Source: Coriobacteriia bacterium
GTDB lineage: Bacteria > Actinomycetota > Coriobacteriia > Anaerosomatales > Anaerosomataceae
Direction: 5' to 3'
NCBI GenBank assembly: GCA_016938135.1
Contig: JAFGVD010000004.1
Span: 1-64,000 of the forward strand
DNA: 64,000 nt
Part shown: positions 48,482 to 58,160 of the stretch, piece after piece
Layout of the letters: each line of letters starts with the position of its first letter
How positions within the stretch are numbered: the stretch's first letter is position 1
Made by a program: the position numbers and the translations under genes
The notes under the pieces: model-generated
What the model was told of the DNA's origin: nothing
The model's database searches: none
The model's input: only the letters and a program-made list of their open reading frames with translations

Positions 48482-49794
48482 TCGGCCTCATGCTTCTGTG
48501 TGAACTCTGAGAACGAGCTTGCGTGAGCCACAGGGACGCGCACGATAAGGTGCGTCCCTGTCTCTGTGTGCTCTTCTGAGACGATATACGCCTCTTCATG
48601 GGCAAGACGCACCAGGTCGCCGCGCGTGTACGGTATCAAGACGTCCAGCGTCTGGTCGCCCTGGGCCGCTTCGACCGAGATCCTGTCGAGAAGGTCTTCC
48701 AGGCCAAGCCTGCGCGCACCCGACACGAACACCGCACCGGGAGCGAGGCGTTCGAGCTGTGCGCGCTCCCCTTCTTCCACGAGGTCGATCTTGTTGTACA
48801 CGAGCATCTGAGGTGTCTTGGCTGCGCCCAACTCGCCGAGCACCTCGGATACCGCGGCCATCTGCGCCTTCGCCATAGGGTGAGAGGTGTCGATGACATG
48901 CAGCAGCAGATCGGCCTCCCGCACCTCATCAAGAGTCGACTTGAACGCCTCGACGAGCGAGTGTGGGAGCTTGTTGATGAACCCGACAGTGTCTGTCAGC
49001 GTGATGATCCGACCTTCGGGCAGCTCGAGCTGCCTTGTGGTGGCATCGAGGGTGGCGAACAGCTTGTCTTGCACAAGGGCGTCGGACCCTGTCAGCGCGT
49101 TGAGCAACGTGGACTTACCGGCGTTAGTGTAGCCGACGAGCGCCACTCGGTAGATGCCGGAGCGGTGGCGGGCACCACGCTGTGTCTCGCGCGCAGCGGC
49201 GACGTTCTTCAGCTCTCGGCGGACTTCCTGGATGCGCCGTCGGGCAAGCCGCCGGTCGGTCTCTAGCTGCGTCTCACCAGGACCGCGGGTACCGATGCCG
49301 AGAGCACCGCCGGAAGCCGCCGCAGCCTGGCCGAAGTGACGCCACAGTCCTCGCAGCCTGGGGAGCAGGTACTCCATCTGCGCAAGCTCCACTTGCAGGC
49401 GACCTTCACGGCTTTTCGCATGCAGCGCGAAGATGTCGAGGATGAGCGCCGTGCGGTCCAGAACCTTCACATCCGGGATGAGGCCCTCGATATTGGCCTG
49501 TTGTGATGGCGACAGGTCGTCGTCGAACACGACCAGTGTCGCCTGGGTCTGTCCTACCAGGTGCGCGATCTCCTCGGCCTTGCCCGCGCCTATGAAAGTA
49601 CGCGGGTTAGGCCGATCGAGCCGCTGGGTCACCTCGCCCACGACCGTGGCACCGGCCGTGTCGACGAGGCGACCCAGCTCGGCCATGTCCTCTTCAAGTG
49701 GCCAACCGCGTTGGTCACGATCCACTCCCACGAGGATGGCCCTGTCAGCGAAGTCGTGAACGACCTCGTAAGGCTTCGTTCTGGATTGCGTCAT
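48478..49794 (-). CDS. hflX: GTPase HflX
   Basis: [57 protein letters not shown]. Confidence 0.96.
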   Translation of the reverse strand: MTQSRTKPYEVVHDFADRAILVGVDRDQRGWPLEEDMAELGRLVDTAGATVVGEVTQRLDRPNPRTFIGAGKAEEIAHLVGQTQATLVVFDDDLSPSQQANIEGLIPDVKVLDRTALILDIFALHAKSREGRLQVELAQMEYLLPRLRGLWRHFGQAAAASGGALGIGTRGPGETQLETDRRLARRRIQEVRRELKNVAAARETQRGARHRSGIYRVALVGYTNAGKSTLLNALTGSDALVQDKLFATLDATTRQLELPEGRIITLTDTVGFINKLPHSLVEAFKSTLDEVREADLLLHVIDTSHPMAKAQMAAVSEVLGELGAAKTPQMLVYNKIDLVEEGERAQLERLAPGAVFVSGARRLGLEDLLDRISVEAAQGDQTLDVLIPYTRGDLVRLAHEEAYIVSEEHTETGTHLIVRVPVAHASSFSEFTQKHEAD

Positions 49795-49815
49795 CCGAGT
49801 AGGTGCCGGCTTTCT

Positions 49816-50973
49816 CTACAGAGTGTTCTTGATGCGCTCGATCGCCTCTTCAAGACGGTCGTCAGGGGTAGACAGCGAGATGCGGACGTAGCCCTCGCCC
49901 GACGGTCCGTATGCGTTACCGGGAGCGACGATGACGTTGGCTTCCTCGAGTATCTTCGTGGCGAACTCCGCAGATGTGTATCCCTCCGGCACCTTGGCCC
50001 ATACGTAGATGGTTCCTTTGGGAGTGGCGGCCTCGATACCGATCTTGCCCAGCGCGTCGATGACGATATCGCGACGACGCTGGTACATGGCGTTGAGCTC
50101 AGCCACGGAATCTTGCGGGCCGAGAAGGGCCTCGATGGCTGCATCCTGCACGGCGGTGAACACGCCGGAGTCGATGTTGCTCTTGACGGTGCCAAGGGCT
50201 TTGATCGCGGTAGCATTGCCCACGGCGAACGCTACACGCCAGCCGGTCATGTTGTATGCCTTGGAGCAGCTGAACAGCTCGATGGCCACGTCCTTGGCAC
50301 CGGGACGCTCAAGGAAGCTCGGCGCCTTGTAGCCGTCGAAGCCGATCTCTGAGTATGCGTTGTCGTGGATGATGAGCAGGTCGTGCTTCTTGGCGAATGC
50401 GATCGCCTTGTCGAAGTACTCGGGCGGCGCAATGGCCGAGGTGGGGTTGTTGGGATAGCTGAGGAACATCATCTTCGCCTTGGCGAGGACGTCGGCTGGC
50501 GTGGACTCGAAGTCCGCGAGGAACTTGTTCTCCTCGTTCATCGGCATGAAGTGTGTCTTGCCGCCGGATAGAATGCCGCCGGTGTGATACACGGGGTAAC
50601 CGCAGCCCGGTACCAGCGTGTACTCGCCCGGGTCCACGAACGCCAGGAATACGTGCGCGATACCCTCTTTGCTACCGATCATAGCAAGCGTTTCGGTGTC
50701 GGGATCCACATCCACATCGAAGCGGTTCTTCATCCACTGCGACGCGGCGTCACGGTAACGCTTGGCGCCGTAGTAGCTGGGATACTGGTGGTTTTTGGGG
50801 TTACGGATGGCCTTGGCCATCGCGTCGACGATATGCTCCGGAGTGGGCGTGTCGGGATCACCGATACCGAGTGAGATGACATCGATACCCTGAGCCTGCT
50901 TCGCCTCCTTCTTCCGGTCGATCTCTGCAAACAAATACGGCGGAAGTTCGGCGATGCGCTGAGCGGTCCTCAC
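49816..50973 (-). CDS. dapL: LL-diaminopimelate aminotransferase
   Basis: SLGIGDPDTPTPEHIVDAM, YPSYYGAKRYRDAASQWMKNRF, SYPNNPTSAIAP, SCSKAYNMTGWRVAFAVG. Confidence 0.92.
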   Translation of the reverse strand: MRTAQRIAELPPYLFAEIDRKKEAKQAQGIDVISLGIGDPDTPTPEHIVDAMAKAIRNPKNHQYPSYYGAKRYRDAASQWMKNRFDVDVDPDTETLAMIGSKEGIAHVFLAFVDPGEYTLVPGCGYPVYHTGGILSGGKTHFMPMNEENKFLADFESTPADVLAKAKMMFLSYPNNPTSAIAPPEYFDKAIAFAKKHDLLIIHDNAYSEIGFDGYKAPSFLERPGAKDVAIELFSCSKAYNMTGWRVAFAVGNATAIKALGTVKSNIDSGVFTAVQDAAIEALLGPQDSVAELNAMYQRRRDIVIDALGKIGIEAATPKGTIYVWAKVPEGYTSAEFATKILEEANVIVAPGNAYGPSGEGYVRISLSTPDDRLEEAIERIKNTL

Positions 50974-51072
50974 AGTGAATCCATCCCTTTCATGATCCGT
51001 CCGGAGACAAGCATGTTCGCCAGCCAGCGGCTGACGTTCGAAACATGGTAGCAGAAGCGGTTGGCGTGTGTG

Positions 51073-51951
51073 TCACAGGTCGGCGTCGTCGTCCTCCTCG
51101 GGGATGACGATCGTGCCCGAGAAGACCTCGGACGCCGAGCCGGTCATGTAGACATGATCGTCTTCATGCCAGCGGATGAAGAGCTCTCCGCCAGGCAACT
51201 CAATGGTCGCGTGACGTCCCGTGAAACACGAAAGCGTCCCTGCCACGAGCGTGGCACACGCGCCGGTGCCACATGCGAGGGTCTCCCCTACGCCGCGCTC
51301 CCAAACACGCAAGCTGATGGTCTCGTTATCAATCAACTGTGCGAACTCGACGTTGGTACCCTTGGGGAAGTAGTCGCTCTGCTCGATGAAGGATCCCACG
51401 GTCTCGACCGGAGCTTCGTTCACATCGTCCACCCAGATGATCGCGTGAGGGTTGCCCATCGAGACTCCGGTGACGGCGAACGTCCCGTACGGCGTCTCCA
51501 CGGGGCACTGGTAGACCTGTGTGCCGTCAAAGGTCGACGGCAGCTTCGCCGGGTCGAGCTCCGGTATGCCCATGTCCACGGTGGCGGTATGAAGCGAGCT
51601 ATCGTAGTCTCGCGTGAAGGTGACCGGCTTGAGTCCTCCCAGCGTCTCTATCACCAGCGATTCCGTGCCGGCCGCGATGAGACTATGATCCACGAGGTAC
51701 TTCGCGAAGCAGCGCGCACCGTTGCCGCACATCTCGGCGAGTGAGCCATCCGCGTTGAAGTAGTGCATGTAGTAGTCCGCACCCGGGTCTTGGGCAGGAC
51801 GCACAAGGATGACACCGTCGCCACCTATCCCGAAGTGGCGATCGCACAGCCAGGCGACCGCTTCCGGAGCCAGGTCGAGCGTGCTGTCGAGGTCTTCGAT
51901 GAACACGAAGTCGTTTCCCAGGCCATTCATCTTGGTGAACGTGAGTTCCAC
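51073..51951 (-). CDS. dapF: Diaminopimelate epimerase
   Basis: FTKMNGLGNDFVFIED; MCGNGARCFAKY; ERGVGETLACGTGACA. Confidence 0.97.
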   Translation of the reverse strand: MELTFTKMNGLGNDFVFIEDLDSTLDLAPEAVAWLCDRHFGIGGDGVILVRPAQDPGADYYMHYFNADGSLAEMCGNGARCFAKYLVDHSLIAAGTESLVIETLGGLKPVTFTRDYDSSLHTATVDMGIPELDPAKLPSTFDGTQVYQCPVETPYGTFAVTGVSMGNPHAIIWVDDVNEAPVETVGSFIEQSDYFPKGTNVEFAQLIDNETISLRVWERGVGETLACGTGACATLVAGTLSCFTGRHATIELPGGELFIRWHEDDHVYMTGSASEVFSGTIVIPEEDDDADL

Positions 51952-51962
51952 AGAAGATCCTC

Positions 51963-52922
51963 TCAGTCGTCGCTCTCGGCGGGCAAGATCGGTTCGCTAG
52001 ATTCTAGCAACTCCAGGACCCGGGCGGTTGCCTGTTCAGGTGACAGCTCGGTCACGTCAAGCCACACGACCCTCGGATCCGATCGGAACCAGCTCAGCTG
52101 ACGCTTTGCGTATCGACGTGTCGCCTGCTTGATCGCCAGTACCGCCTCTGCCAGATCCGCACCCTGTTCAAGCACGGGGATTATTTCTTTGTACCCTATG
52201 GCCTGCGCGGCGGTCATCGCATCCCTGTACCCTTCGGCAAGCAGCCCGCGGATCTCGGTAAGCAGTCCTTGCTGGAGCATCGCATCGATTCGCGCCTCGA
52301 TACGAGCGTACAACGCGCTTCTCTCCATGGTGAGGCCGATGAGGACCGTGGGGTACACCGTGGTGCGCTCGCTGAACCCTGCTGCCTGCTCCGCGTACGA
52401 TGTCCCCTCGTCAGCCATCTCCAGCGCGCGGACGACGCGCCTGATGTTGTTCGGGTGGATGAGATTTGCCGAGACGGGATCGCGGTCGGCAAGGAGCTCA
52501 TGCAACGCGGCGGCGCCAAGGTCGGCCGCGAGCTCTTCGTAGTGCCTCCTGAGCGGTGTGGCCAGGTCTCCCGAAGGAAAGCGCATGTCATCCAGAGCAG
52601 CCCGTATGTAGAGGCCCGTGCCGCCCACCATGACCGGGACCTTATGGCGTCCGGCGATCATGTCGATAGCTGCCCGCGCGTCACGTTGGTAGAGGGCCGC
52701 CGAGTAGGGCGTGCCCGGTTCCATCAGATCCAGGCAATGGTATGGGACTCTCCGTTCTTCCGCAGGTGTTTTTGCCGTGCCGATGTCCATGCCACGGTAG
52801 ATCTGCATCGAGTCGGCGCTGATGATCTCGCCCCCCAACGCGTGAGCCACTGCGTCACCGACCGCCGACTTACCCACGGCAGTGGGACCAACGATGGCTA
52901 TGACTGTAGGGAGTCCGGTCAT
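51963..52922 (-). CDS. miaA: tRNA dimethylallyltransferase
   Basis: VIAIVGPTAVGKSAVGDAVAHALGGEIISADSMQIYRGMDIGTAKTPAEER. Confidence 0.97.
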   Translation of the reverse strand: MTGLPTVIAIVGPTAVGKSAVGDAVAHALGGEIISADSMQIYRGMDIGTAKTPAEERRVPYHCLDLMEPGTPYSAALYQRDARAAIDMIAGRHKVPVMVGGTGLYIRAALDDMRFPSGDLATPLRRHYEELAADLGAAALHELLADRDPVSANLIHPNNIRRVVRALEMADEGTSYAEQAAGFSERTTVYPTVLIGLTMERSALYARIEARIDAMLQQGLLTEIRGLLAEGYRDAMTAAQAIGYKEIIPVLEQGADLAEAVLAIKQATRRYAKRQLSWFRSDPRVVWLDVTELSPEQATARVLELLESSEPILPAESDD

Positions 52923-52925
52923 GCG

Positions 52926-54299
52926 CTATTGGTAGCGGTCTACTCGGAAGCGTTCGAGTGTGACGCGCTCATGGGGGTCTATGCCCGCCTTCCGCATGGC
53001 TATCAAGACCTGTTCTTCTGCGCTATCGACTCCCGCAAGATCGGGCAGTAGCAGGCCGCGGCGCCAGTCAGCGCTCACGATCACGCCGAAGTCGCGGGGG
53101 TTCAGCTCCGCCATCGTGGCAGGTTCCGGTTCGTGGAGTATGTCGACTGACACCTCGAGTGAGCCGAGCTCCTCGGGAGTCAGCGCCGGGAATCGAGGGT
53201 CTGCAGTGGCAGCCTGTATCGCGTTGTGGACGATCTCATCGGCAAGGGTCTTCTGAGTAGGCGAGATAGTCCCTATGCAACCGCGCAGGCCGTCCCTGTC
53301 ATGCAGGCTCACGAACGCGCCAGCCTCTGAGGCGAGCAATCCTTCGGTATAGGTCTCGTTGATCACCCGACGCTGCCGGACATAGGCGTCTATCGCCCTT
53401 CGTGCCAGCGCAACAGGCTCGGATTCGTCTTGACCCGGTTGTCCGCCCTTCTGACCCGCTGATGGAGTCATCGCCCGGTCGAGCCTGGTCGTCGAACCGG
53501 CAATCGCGGTGACATAACCCACACCCCAGGGACCTTCGTAGGCAAGCAGGCGTGTCTCGGCATCGGTGTCTTCAAGGAAACCGCCGAGTGTGATGAACGA
53601 TCTAAGGCCGCACTCCCCCGCCGCGTCGACCAGCCTGGGATCCAGATGCTCGAGCGCACGGTAGTCACCCTGTGAAACGTGCGCTGCCACCTGCTTGTCG
53701 AACTCCGCACCGAGCGGGTCATAACCAGCCGGGGCTCCCGGGAGGAGTCGATGGCTGCAATCCCCGCTGGCGATGAAGGCGACGCGTCTGCCCAGGTGAT
53801 CTGCTGCACGTCGTATCGCAGCACCGAACTCCCGATGTACCGAGTTGGGCAGCGAAGAGAGCGAGACCTCGACCACGGGCCACCTGCCCGCCCTGTCGAT
53901 GAAGCTCAAGGGAACGACGGCGGCATGGTCCAGCATGCCGGAAGGAAGCTGCAGATGGCTGTGCCTGAGAGATGTCGGTATGCCGGTGGCCCGTGCTTCC
54001 TCGAAGATGGCCACGGCAAGACCGGGATCACCGGAAGAGGAGATGTGCGGCCCTGCTGCACCGAACTGCCCTAAGTCACCCTGAACCGACTCCGAATCAT
54101 CGATGAGGAAGCTATCGGCGACCACAGGGGCATGAGGGGACATCAAAACGATGGTGTTGGGACCGAACTCGCCAACAAGCCGCGCCGCCACATGCATGGC
54201 TCGGATGGAGTCGTCCACGAACTCTACATCGCGTCCACCGACCTCGGACACCATGATAGGCGGATGGGGCGCGATGATGCCGATGACGTCTGTGGCCAT
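52926..54299 (-). CDS. LigB/Memo-like extradiol dioxygenase-fold domain fused to AMMECR1 domain (AmmeMemoRadiSam system protein A)
   Basis: N-terminal IGIIAPHPPIMV...IVLMSPHAPV...ASGDCSHRL; C-terminal AFVSLHDRDGLRGCIGTISPTQKTLADEIVHNAIQAATADPRFPAL. Confidence 0.88.
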   Translation of the reverse strand: MATDVIGIIAPHPPIMVSEVGGRDVEFVDDSIRAMHVAARLVGEFGPNTIVLMSPHAPVVADSFLIDDSESVQGDLGQFGAAGPHISSSGDPGLAVAIFEEARATGIPTSLRHSHLQLPSGMLDHAAVVPLSFIDRAGRWPVVEVSLSSLPNSVHREFGAAIRRAADHLGRRVAFIASGDCSHRLLPGAPAGYDPLGAEFDKQVAAHVSQGDYRALEHLDPRLVDAAGECGLRSFITLGGFLEDTDAETRLLAYEGPWGVGYVTAIAGSTTRLDRAMTPSAGQKGGQPGQDESEPVALARRAIDAYVRQRRVINETYTEGLLASEAGAFVSLHDRDGLRGCIGTISPTQKTLADEIVHNAIQAATADPRFPALTPEELGSLEVSVDILHEPEPATMAELNPRDFGVIVSADWRRGLLLPDLAGVDSAEEQVLIAMRKAGIDPHERVTLERFRVDRYQ

Positions 54300-54374
54300 C
54301 GAAATCACCTCTCCTAGCGGTATGCCCGACAAGACAGGAGAGGAAACGCACGACTACGGGTGCAAAATCCCCTC

Positions 54375-55694
54375 TTAACTGACAGGATACCCCAGGAGGA
54401 ACCAGGTTTGGGCTTCCTGGATATGGACGTCCAAGAACTTCCCGGGCTCGACGTCCGATGTTCCCGTAGCGGGGATGTGCACTACCTTGTTCGACTCGGT
54501 ACGACCCGTGAGCATGGACGAGTCGCGTTTCGAATGTCCCGTGATGAGGATTCGCTGGGTGGTCCCCAGAAGGTCCCTGTGACCGGCGGCGGCCGAGGAC
54601 TGGACGACTTCGATGAGCCGATCGAATCGCTCCTGTGAGATGGCCCGGGGAACCGCCCCCGGCAGCGATGCGGCGGGCGTTCCTTCCCTCGGCGAGTATA
54701 TGAACGTGAAAGACTGGTGGTAGCCGACCTGTTTGAACAGGTCGAGCGTGTCTTCGAAGTCCTCTTCCGTCTCCCCGGGGAAGCCGACGATGACATCGGT
54801 CGAAAGAGCGAGGCCCGGGATGGCGGTCCTCAGCCTCGACACGAGGTCGAGATAGTGCTCGCGTGTGTAGACGCGGTTCATTGCGGCAAGCGTTCGGTTC
54901 GAGCCGGATTGCACGGGCAGATGCAAGTAGTTGCAGACCTCGGGGGTCTCGGCCATAGCCCGGATGGTGTCGTCGGATAGGTCCTTGGGGTGGCTCGTAG
55001 CGAAGCGGATCCGCTGGACGCCGGTGGTAGCCACGGCACGCAGGACGTCCGCGAACCGGGGAGCGCCGTATAGGTCACGACCGTAGCTGTTTACGTTCTG
55101 GCCGAGAAGAGTGATCTCCACTACTCCGTCGTCCACAAGGGCCTGTGCTTCAGCCACTACGTCCTCGATCGGGCGGCTCCGCTCCCGGCCTCGAACGTAG
55201 GGCACGATGCAGTACGTGCAGAAGTTGTCGCAGCCAACGGTGATCGACAACCATGCGTGCCACGAGTGTTCGCGGCGGGAAGGGAGATCGCTTGCGAAGG
55301 TGTGTCCCTCGTCAAGGATCTGGACACCCGATCTCCCCTGCCTCGCAGCCTCAAGCAGCTCAGGCAGGGCCTCTATGTTATGCGTGCCGAATACCACATC
55401 CACGTGGGGCAGCTGCTTCTGAAGCAAGGCACCGTCTCGCTGACCGATGCATCCGCCTACGGCAATCAGCACCTCTGGCCTGCCACCGGTCTTGATGGCT
55501 TTGAGGGAGGCTACCTGCCCGTAAAGGCGCTCATCGGCGTTCTCCCGGACGCAGCACGTGTTGAAGACGATAACGTCTGCCTCTTCCGGAGACCGCGCAG
55601 CGGTCATCCCGTCGGCCTCGAGAAGTCCGGCGATCCGTTCAGAGTCGTGTTTGTTCATCTGACACCCGAAGGTGCGTACGAAGTAGGTGCTCAT
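54375..55694 (-). CDS. miaB: tRNA-2-methylthio-N6-dimethylallyladenosine synthase
   Basis: YFVRTFGCQMNKHDSERIAGLLEADG; VGCDNFCTYCIVPYVRGRERSRP; LTGRTESNKVVH TRAM domain. Confidence 0.96.
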   Translation of the reverse strand: MSTYFVRTFGCQMNKHDSERIAGLLEADGMTAARSPEEADVIVFNTCCVRENADERLYGQVASLKAIKTGGRPEVLIAVGGCIGQRDGALLQKQLPHVDVVFGTHNIEALPELLEAARQGRSGVQILDEGHTFASDLPSRREHSWHAWLSITVGCDNFCTYCIVPYVRGRERSRPIEDVVAEAQALVDDGVVEITLLGQNVNSYGRDLYGAPRFADVLRAVATTGVQRIRFATSHPKDLSDDTIRAMAETPEVCNYLHLPVQSGSNRTLAAMNRVYTREHYLDLVSRLRTAIPGLALSTDVIVGFPGETEEDFEDTLDLFKQVGYHQSFTFIYSPREGTPAASLPGAVPRAISQERFDRLIEVVQSSAAAGHRDLLGTTQRILITGHSKRDSSMLTGRTESNKVVHIPATGTSDVEPGKFLDVHIQEAQTWFLLGYPVS

Positions 55695-55700
55695 GGCGCG

Positions 55701-56537
55701 CTAGTGTAGCACGGAGCGTGCCGCGTCGCCTGCAGCCGCCACAAGACGGTGGAACACCTCATCGGGGACATCGCCGGCGCCTAGTGGCAGACCCGCCATC
55801 TCGGGACCGTGGAAGTCCGAACCACCCGTCACGAGTAGTCCGCTCTCCTCGGCGATCCGTTGATAGTGCTCACGTTGCGCGGGAGTGTGTTCGGCATGCA
55901 GAGCCTCAAGGCCGTCGATCCCGTTGGCGACGAACAGGCCGAGGTACTCGTCTACCCCGCTGATGCCAGGATGTGCCACGACGGCTAGTCCGCCGGCATC
56001 GTGGATGGCTGAGATGATCGTCGCCGTATCCACCCGGGGTTTCGGCACGAAGTATGGTGCGAGGCGACCCACGAAGTGGGAGAACGCTCCTTCGAGGTCG
56101 GGTGCGTGGCCGGAGCGTACAAGCGCTGCTGCGATATGAGCGCGTCCCACAGCGCCTCCGTCGACCGCCAGAATCACGTCATTGAAGTCGATGAGGAATC
56201 CATCGGCAGCAAGGCGCTCGACCATCTCTTTTGCCCGCAGCAGTCTGGACTCACGTAGGGACTCGAGCATGTCCAGCAGAGTGCCGTCGCGGTGATCGAT
56301 GAAATAGCCAAGAACGTGGATGCTTGTATCGCCTTCCATAGCGGAGAACTCCACCCCGGGAACGACAGGGATGTTGTTGCGTCGGCCGGCGAGCAAGGCT
56401 TGATCAACGCCCTCGACGCTGTCGTGATCGCAGATCGCAACAGCGTTCAGGTGGAGAGACGCCGCCATGCTCACAACGGCAGATGCGGAGAGAGTGCCGT
56501 CAGAGGCGAGCGAATGGGTGTGAAGATCGACGGCCAT
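55701..56537 (-). CDS. PHP domain phosphoesterase (YciV/RNase AM-like)
   Basis: VDLHTHSLASDGTLSASAVV, AICDHDSVEGVDQAL, VTGGSDFHGPE. Confidence 0.9.
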   Translation of the reverse strand: MAVDLHTHSLASDGTLSASAVVSMAASLHLNAVAICDHDSVEGVDQALLAGRRNNIPVVPGVEFSAMEGDTSIHVLGYFIDHRDGTLLDMLESLRESRLLRAKEMVERLAADGFLIDFNDVILAVDGGAVGRAHIAAALVRSGHAPDLEGAFSHFVGRLAPYFVPKPRVDTATIISAIHDAGGLAVVAHPGISGVDEYLGLFVANGIDGLEALHAEHTPAQREHYQRIAEESGLLVTGGSDFHGPEMAGLPLGAGDVPDEVFHRLVAAAGDAARSVLH

Positions 56538-56544
56538 AGCGGCC

Positions 56545-56850
56545 TCAGCCGTGGTGCATCGGGCGAGGCTCGACGAGAAGCCTGATAGCGGTCCGCTCTT
56601 CACCATTGATCTCGATGTCAGCGAATGCCGGTGCACAGACAAGGTCTACTCCAGTGGGAGCGACGAATCCGCGCGCGATGGCTATCGCTTTGACCGCCTG
56701 GTTGAGTGCACCAGCGCCCACCGTCTGGATCTCAACGGCGCCTTCTTCACGGATGACGCCCGCAAGCGCGCCTGCTACGGAGTTGGGGCTGGACTTGCTC
56801 GAGACCTTGAGGACTTCCACTTGTCTCTCCTGTGCTACGGAAGAAAGCAT
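56545..56850 (-). CDS. spoVS: Stage V sporulation protein S
   Basis: VEVLKVSSKSSPNSVAGALAGVIREEGAVEIQTVGAGALNQAVKAIAIARGFVAPTGVDLVCAPAFADIEINGEERTAIRLLVEPR. Confidence 0.94.
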   Translation of the reverse strand: MLSSVAQERQVEVLKVSSKSSPNSVAGALAGVIREEGAVEIQTVGAGALNQAVKAIAIARGFVAPTGVDLVCAPAFADIEINGEERTAIRLLVEPRPMHHG

Positions 56851-56967
56851 GATTCTGCTACTTCGTTACGACTTCAAGTCTGCTGCGAAGATCTGCTGTC
56901 TGCAAAGTATTGGAGAAGAGCGCTACCGAATCAGTATAACGCACGATGCGTTTGTGGTCACCGAGGC

Positions 56968-58044
56968 TCATTCGTCCTTGTCTACCGCGAAGCGTACCCG
57001 GATCTCATCCGCGCCTATGGAGATCTTGGGCTCCCCCCGGAGGTTGAGGTAGTAGCGTTCGGCGAGCGTGTCGAAGGCCCGTTCGAGCTCGTGTTTGAAC
57101 GAAGCCAGGTCCGTGTGGTGTATGCGCAGGGAGCGACGATCCCGATAGATGTCGGGTTCACTGGCGGCCGGCCGGTCGTCTTCGGCCATTACTTCAGCCA
57201 GAACGGGCTCCAGCACGGGAAGCTCTCCCCCGATGATCCGGTGAGCCGTCCTCTCTGAGACGGGTAGTCCGATCTTCTCGGCGGTCTCCACCAGCTCCAG
57301 AGCGTCCGAGCAAGCCGCCGGACGGTGCCACACGGTCATCTTGCTGAGATCGTCGCAAAACATCAGGTCGGCGGTGTCAAGATGACAGCGGGCGACCTCA
57401 TGCAGCGTGGACAGAACCTCTGTGGGCGAGCCCAGATACACTTCGAGTTCAGGATGCTCGCACGCGAATTCGACCACCCGACGGATGATGTTGTGCGGTC
57501 CGCGCGCCACGGCCAACTGTCCGCTTTCTGTTCTTTCGACAGTAGGCCACGTTGACTGGTCTGCGCGTTCGGAGAGCTCTGTCGTGTCTGCCACCACAGT
57601 CATGGCAGCGCCCTTGTGCACGTCGGATGAAGCGATCTGCGCTACAGCGACATTGGAACGGACCGAGAACAGCGCCATACCCCGTCCATGGACCCCCCAA
57701 CGGTCCATGACCATGGTCTCAAGCTTAGAGGTGACGCGCGGCTCGAAGATGGCCTCATGCAGGTGGGCAGGGACTCCCACGCCGTCGTCGATGATGGTGA
57801 TCGTCCGCAGCTCGCCTTCACGTGCGGAAGACACGAATATCCGCTGTGCATGTGCGTCACGGGAGTTGCGGAGCAGTTCGACGATCACATCTTCAACGCT
57901 GCGTATGTCGTGTTTTGCCTGGCGGCGTTCCGCCTCGGCTATCCGCAGACGGACGAAACCGTCGCCAAGGCTCTCTTCGACCCTCAGGAATGCTTCGCCG
58001 GAGACGGTGGATACGAAATCGATGAGTGCGTCGTTATCTGGCAT
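56968..58044 (-). CDS. Orphan GHKL-type ATP-binding protein
   Basis: N-box VEDVIVELLRNSRDA, G1 DDGVGVP, G2 RWGVHGRGMALFSVR; no HisKA/receiver region recognised. Confidence 0.82.
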   Translation of the reverse strand: MPDNDALIDFVSTVSGEAFLRVEESLGDGFVRLRIAEAERRQAKHDIRSVEDVIVELLRNSRDAHAQRIFVSSAREGELRTITIIDDGVGVPAHLHEAIFEPRVTSKLETMVMDRWGVHGRGMALFSVRSNVAVAQIASSDVHKGAAMTVVADTTELSERADQSTWPTVERTESGQLAVARGPHNIIRRVVEFACEHPELEVYLGSPTEVLSTLHEVARCHLDTADLMFCDDLSKMTVWHRPAACSDALELVETAEKIGLPVSERTAHRIIGGELPVLEPVLAEVMAEDDRPAASEPDIYRDRRSLRIHHTDLASFKHELERAFDTLAERYYLNLRGEPKISIGADEIRVRFAVDKDE

Positions 58045-58077
58045 GCTCCCAGTGTACCCGCCCTGTTGTGTGCCGAA

Positions 58078-58113
58078 AAGGAGAAGAGCCGCGGAAACGC
58101 GGCCCTTCTCCTT
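58078..58113 (-). terminator. Intrinsic terminator downstream of rny
   Basis: AAGGAGAAG/CTTCTCCTT 9 bp + GCCGCG-GAAA-CGCGGC; minus-strand continuation is TTTTC-like. Confidence 0.8.
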
Positions 58114-58160
58114 ATTGAGACCCAGAACTCACCGGGTCACTCACCAGTTCGAGTCCGTTG

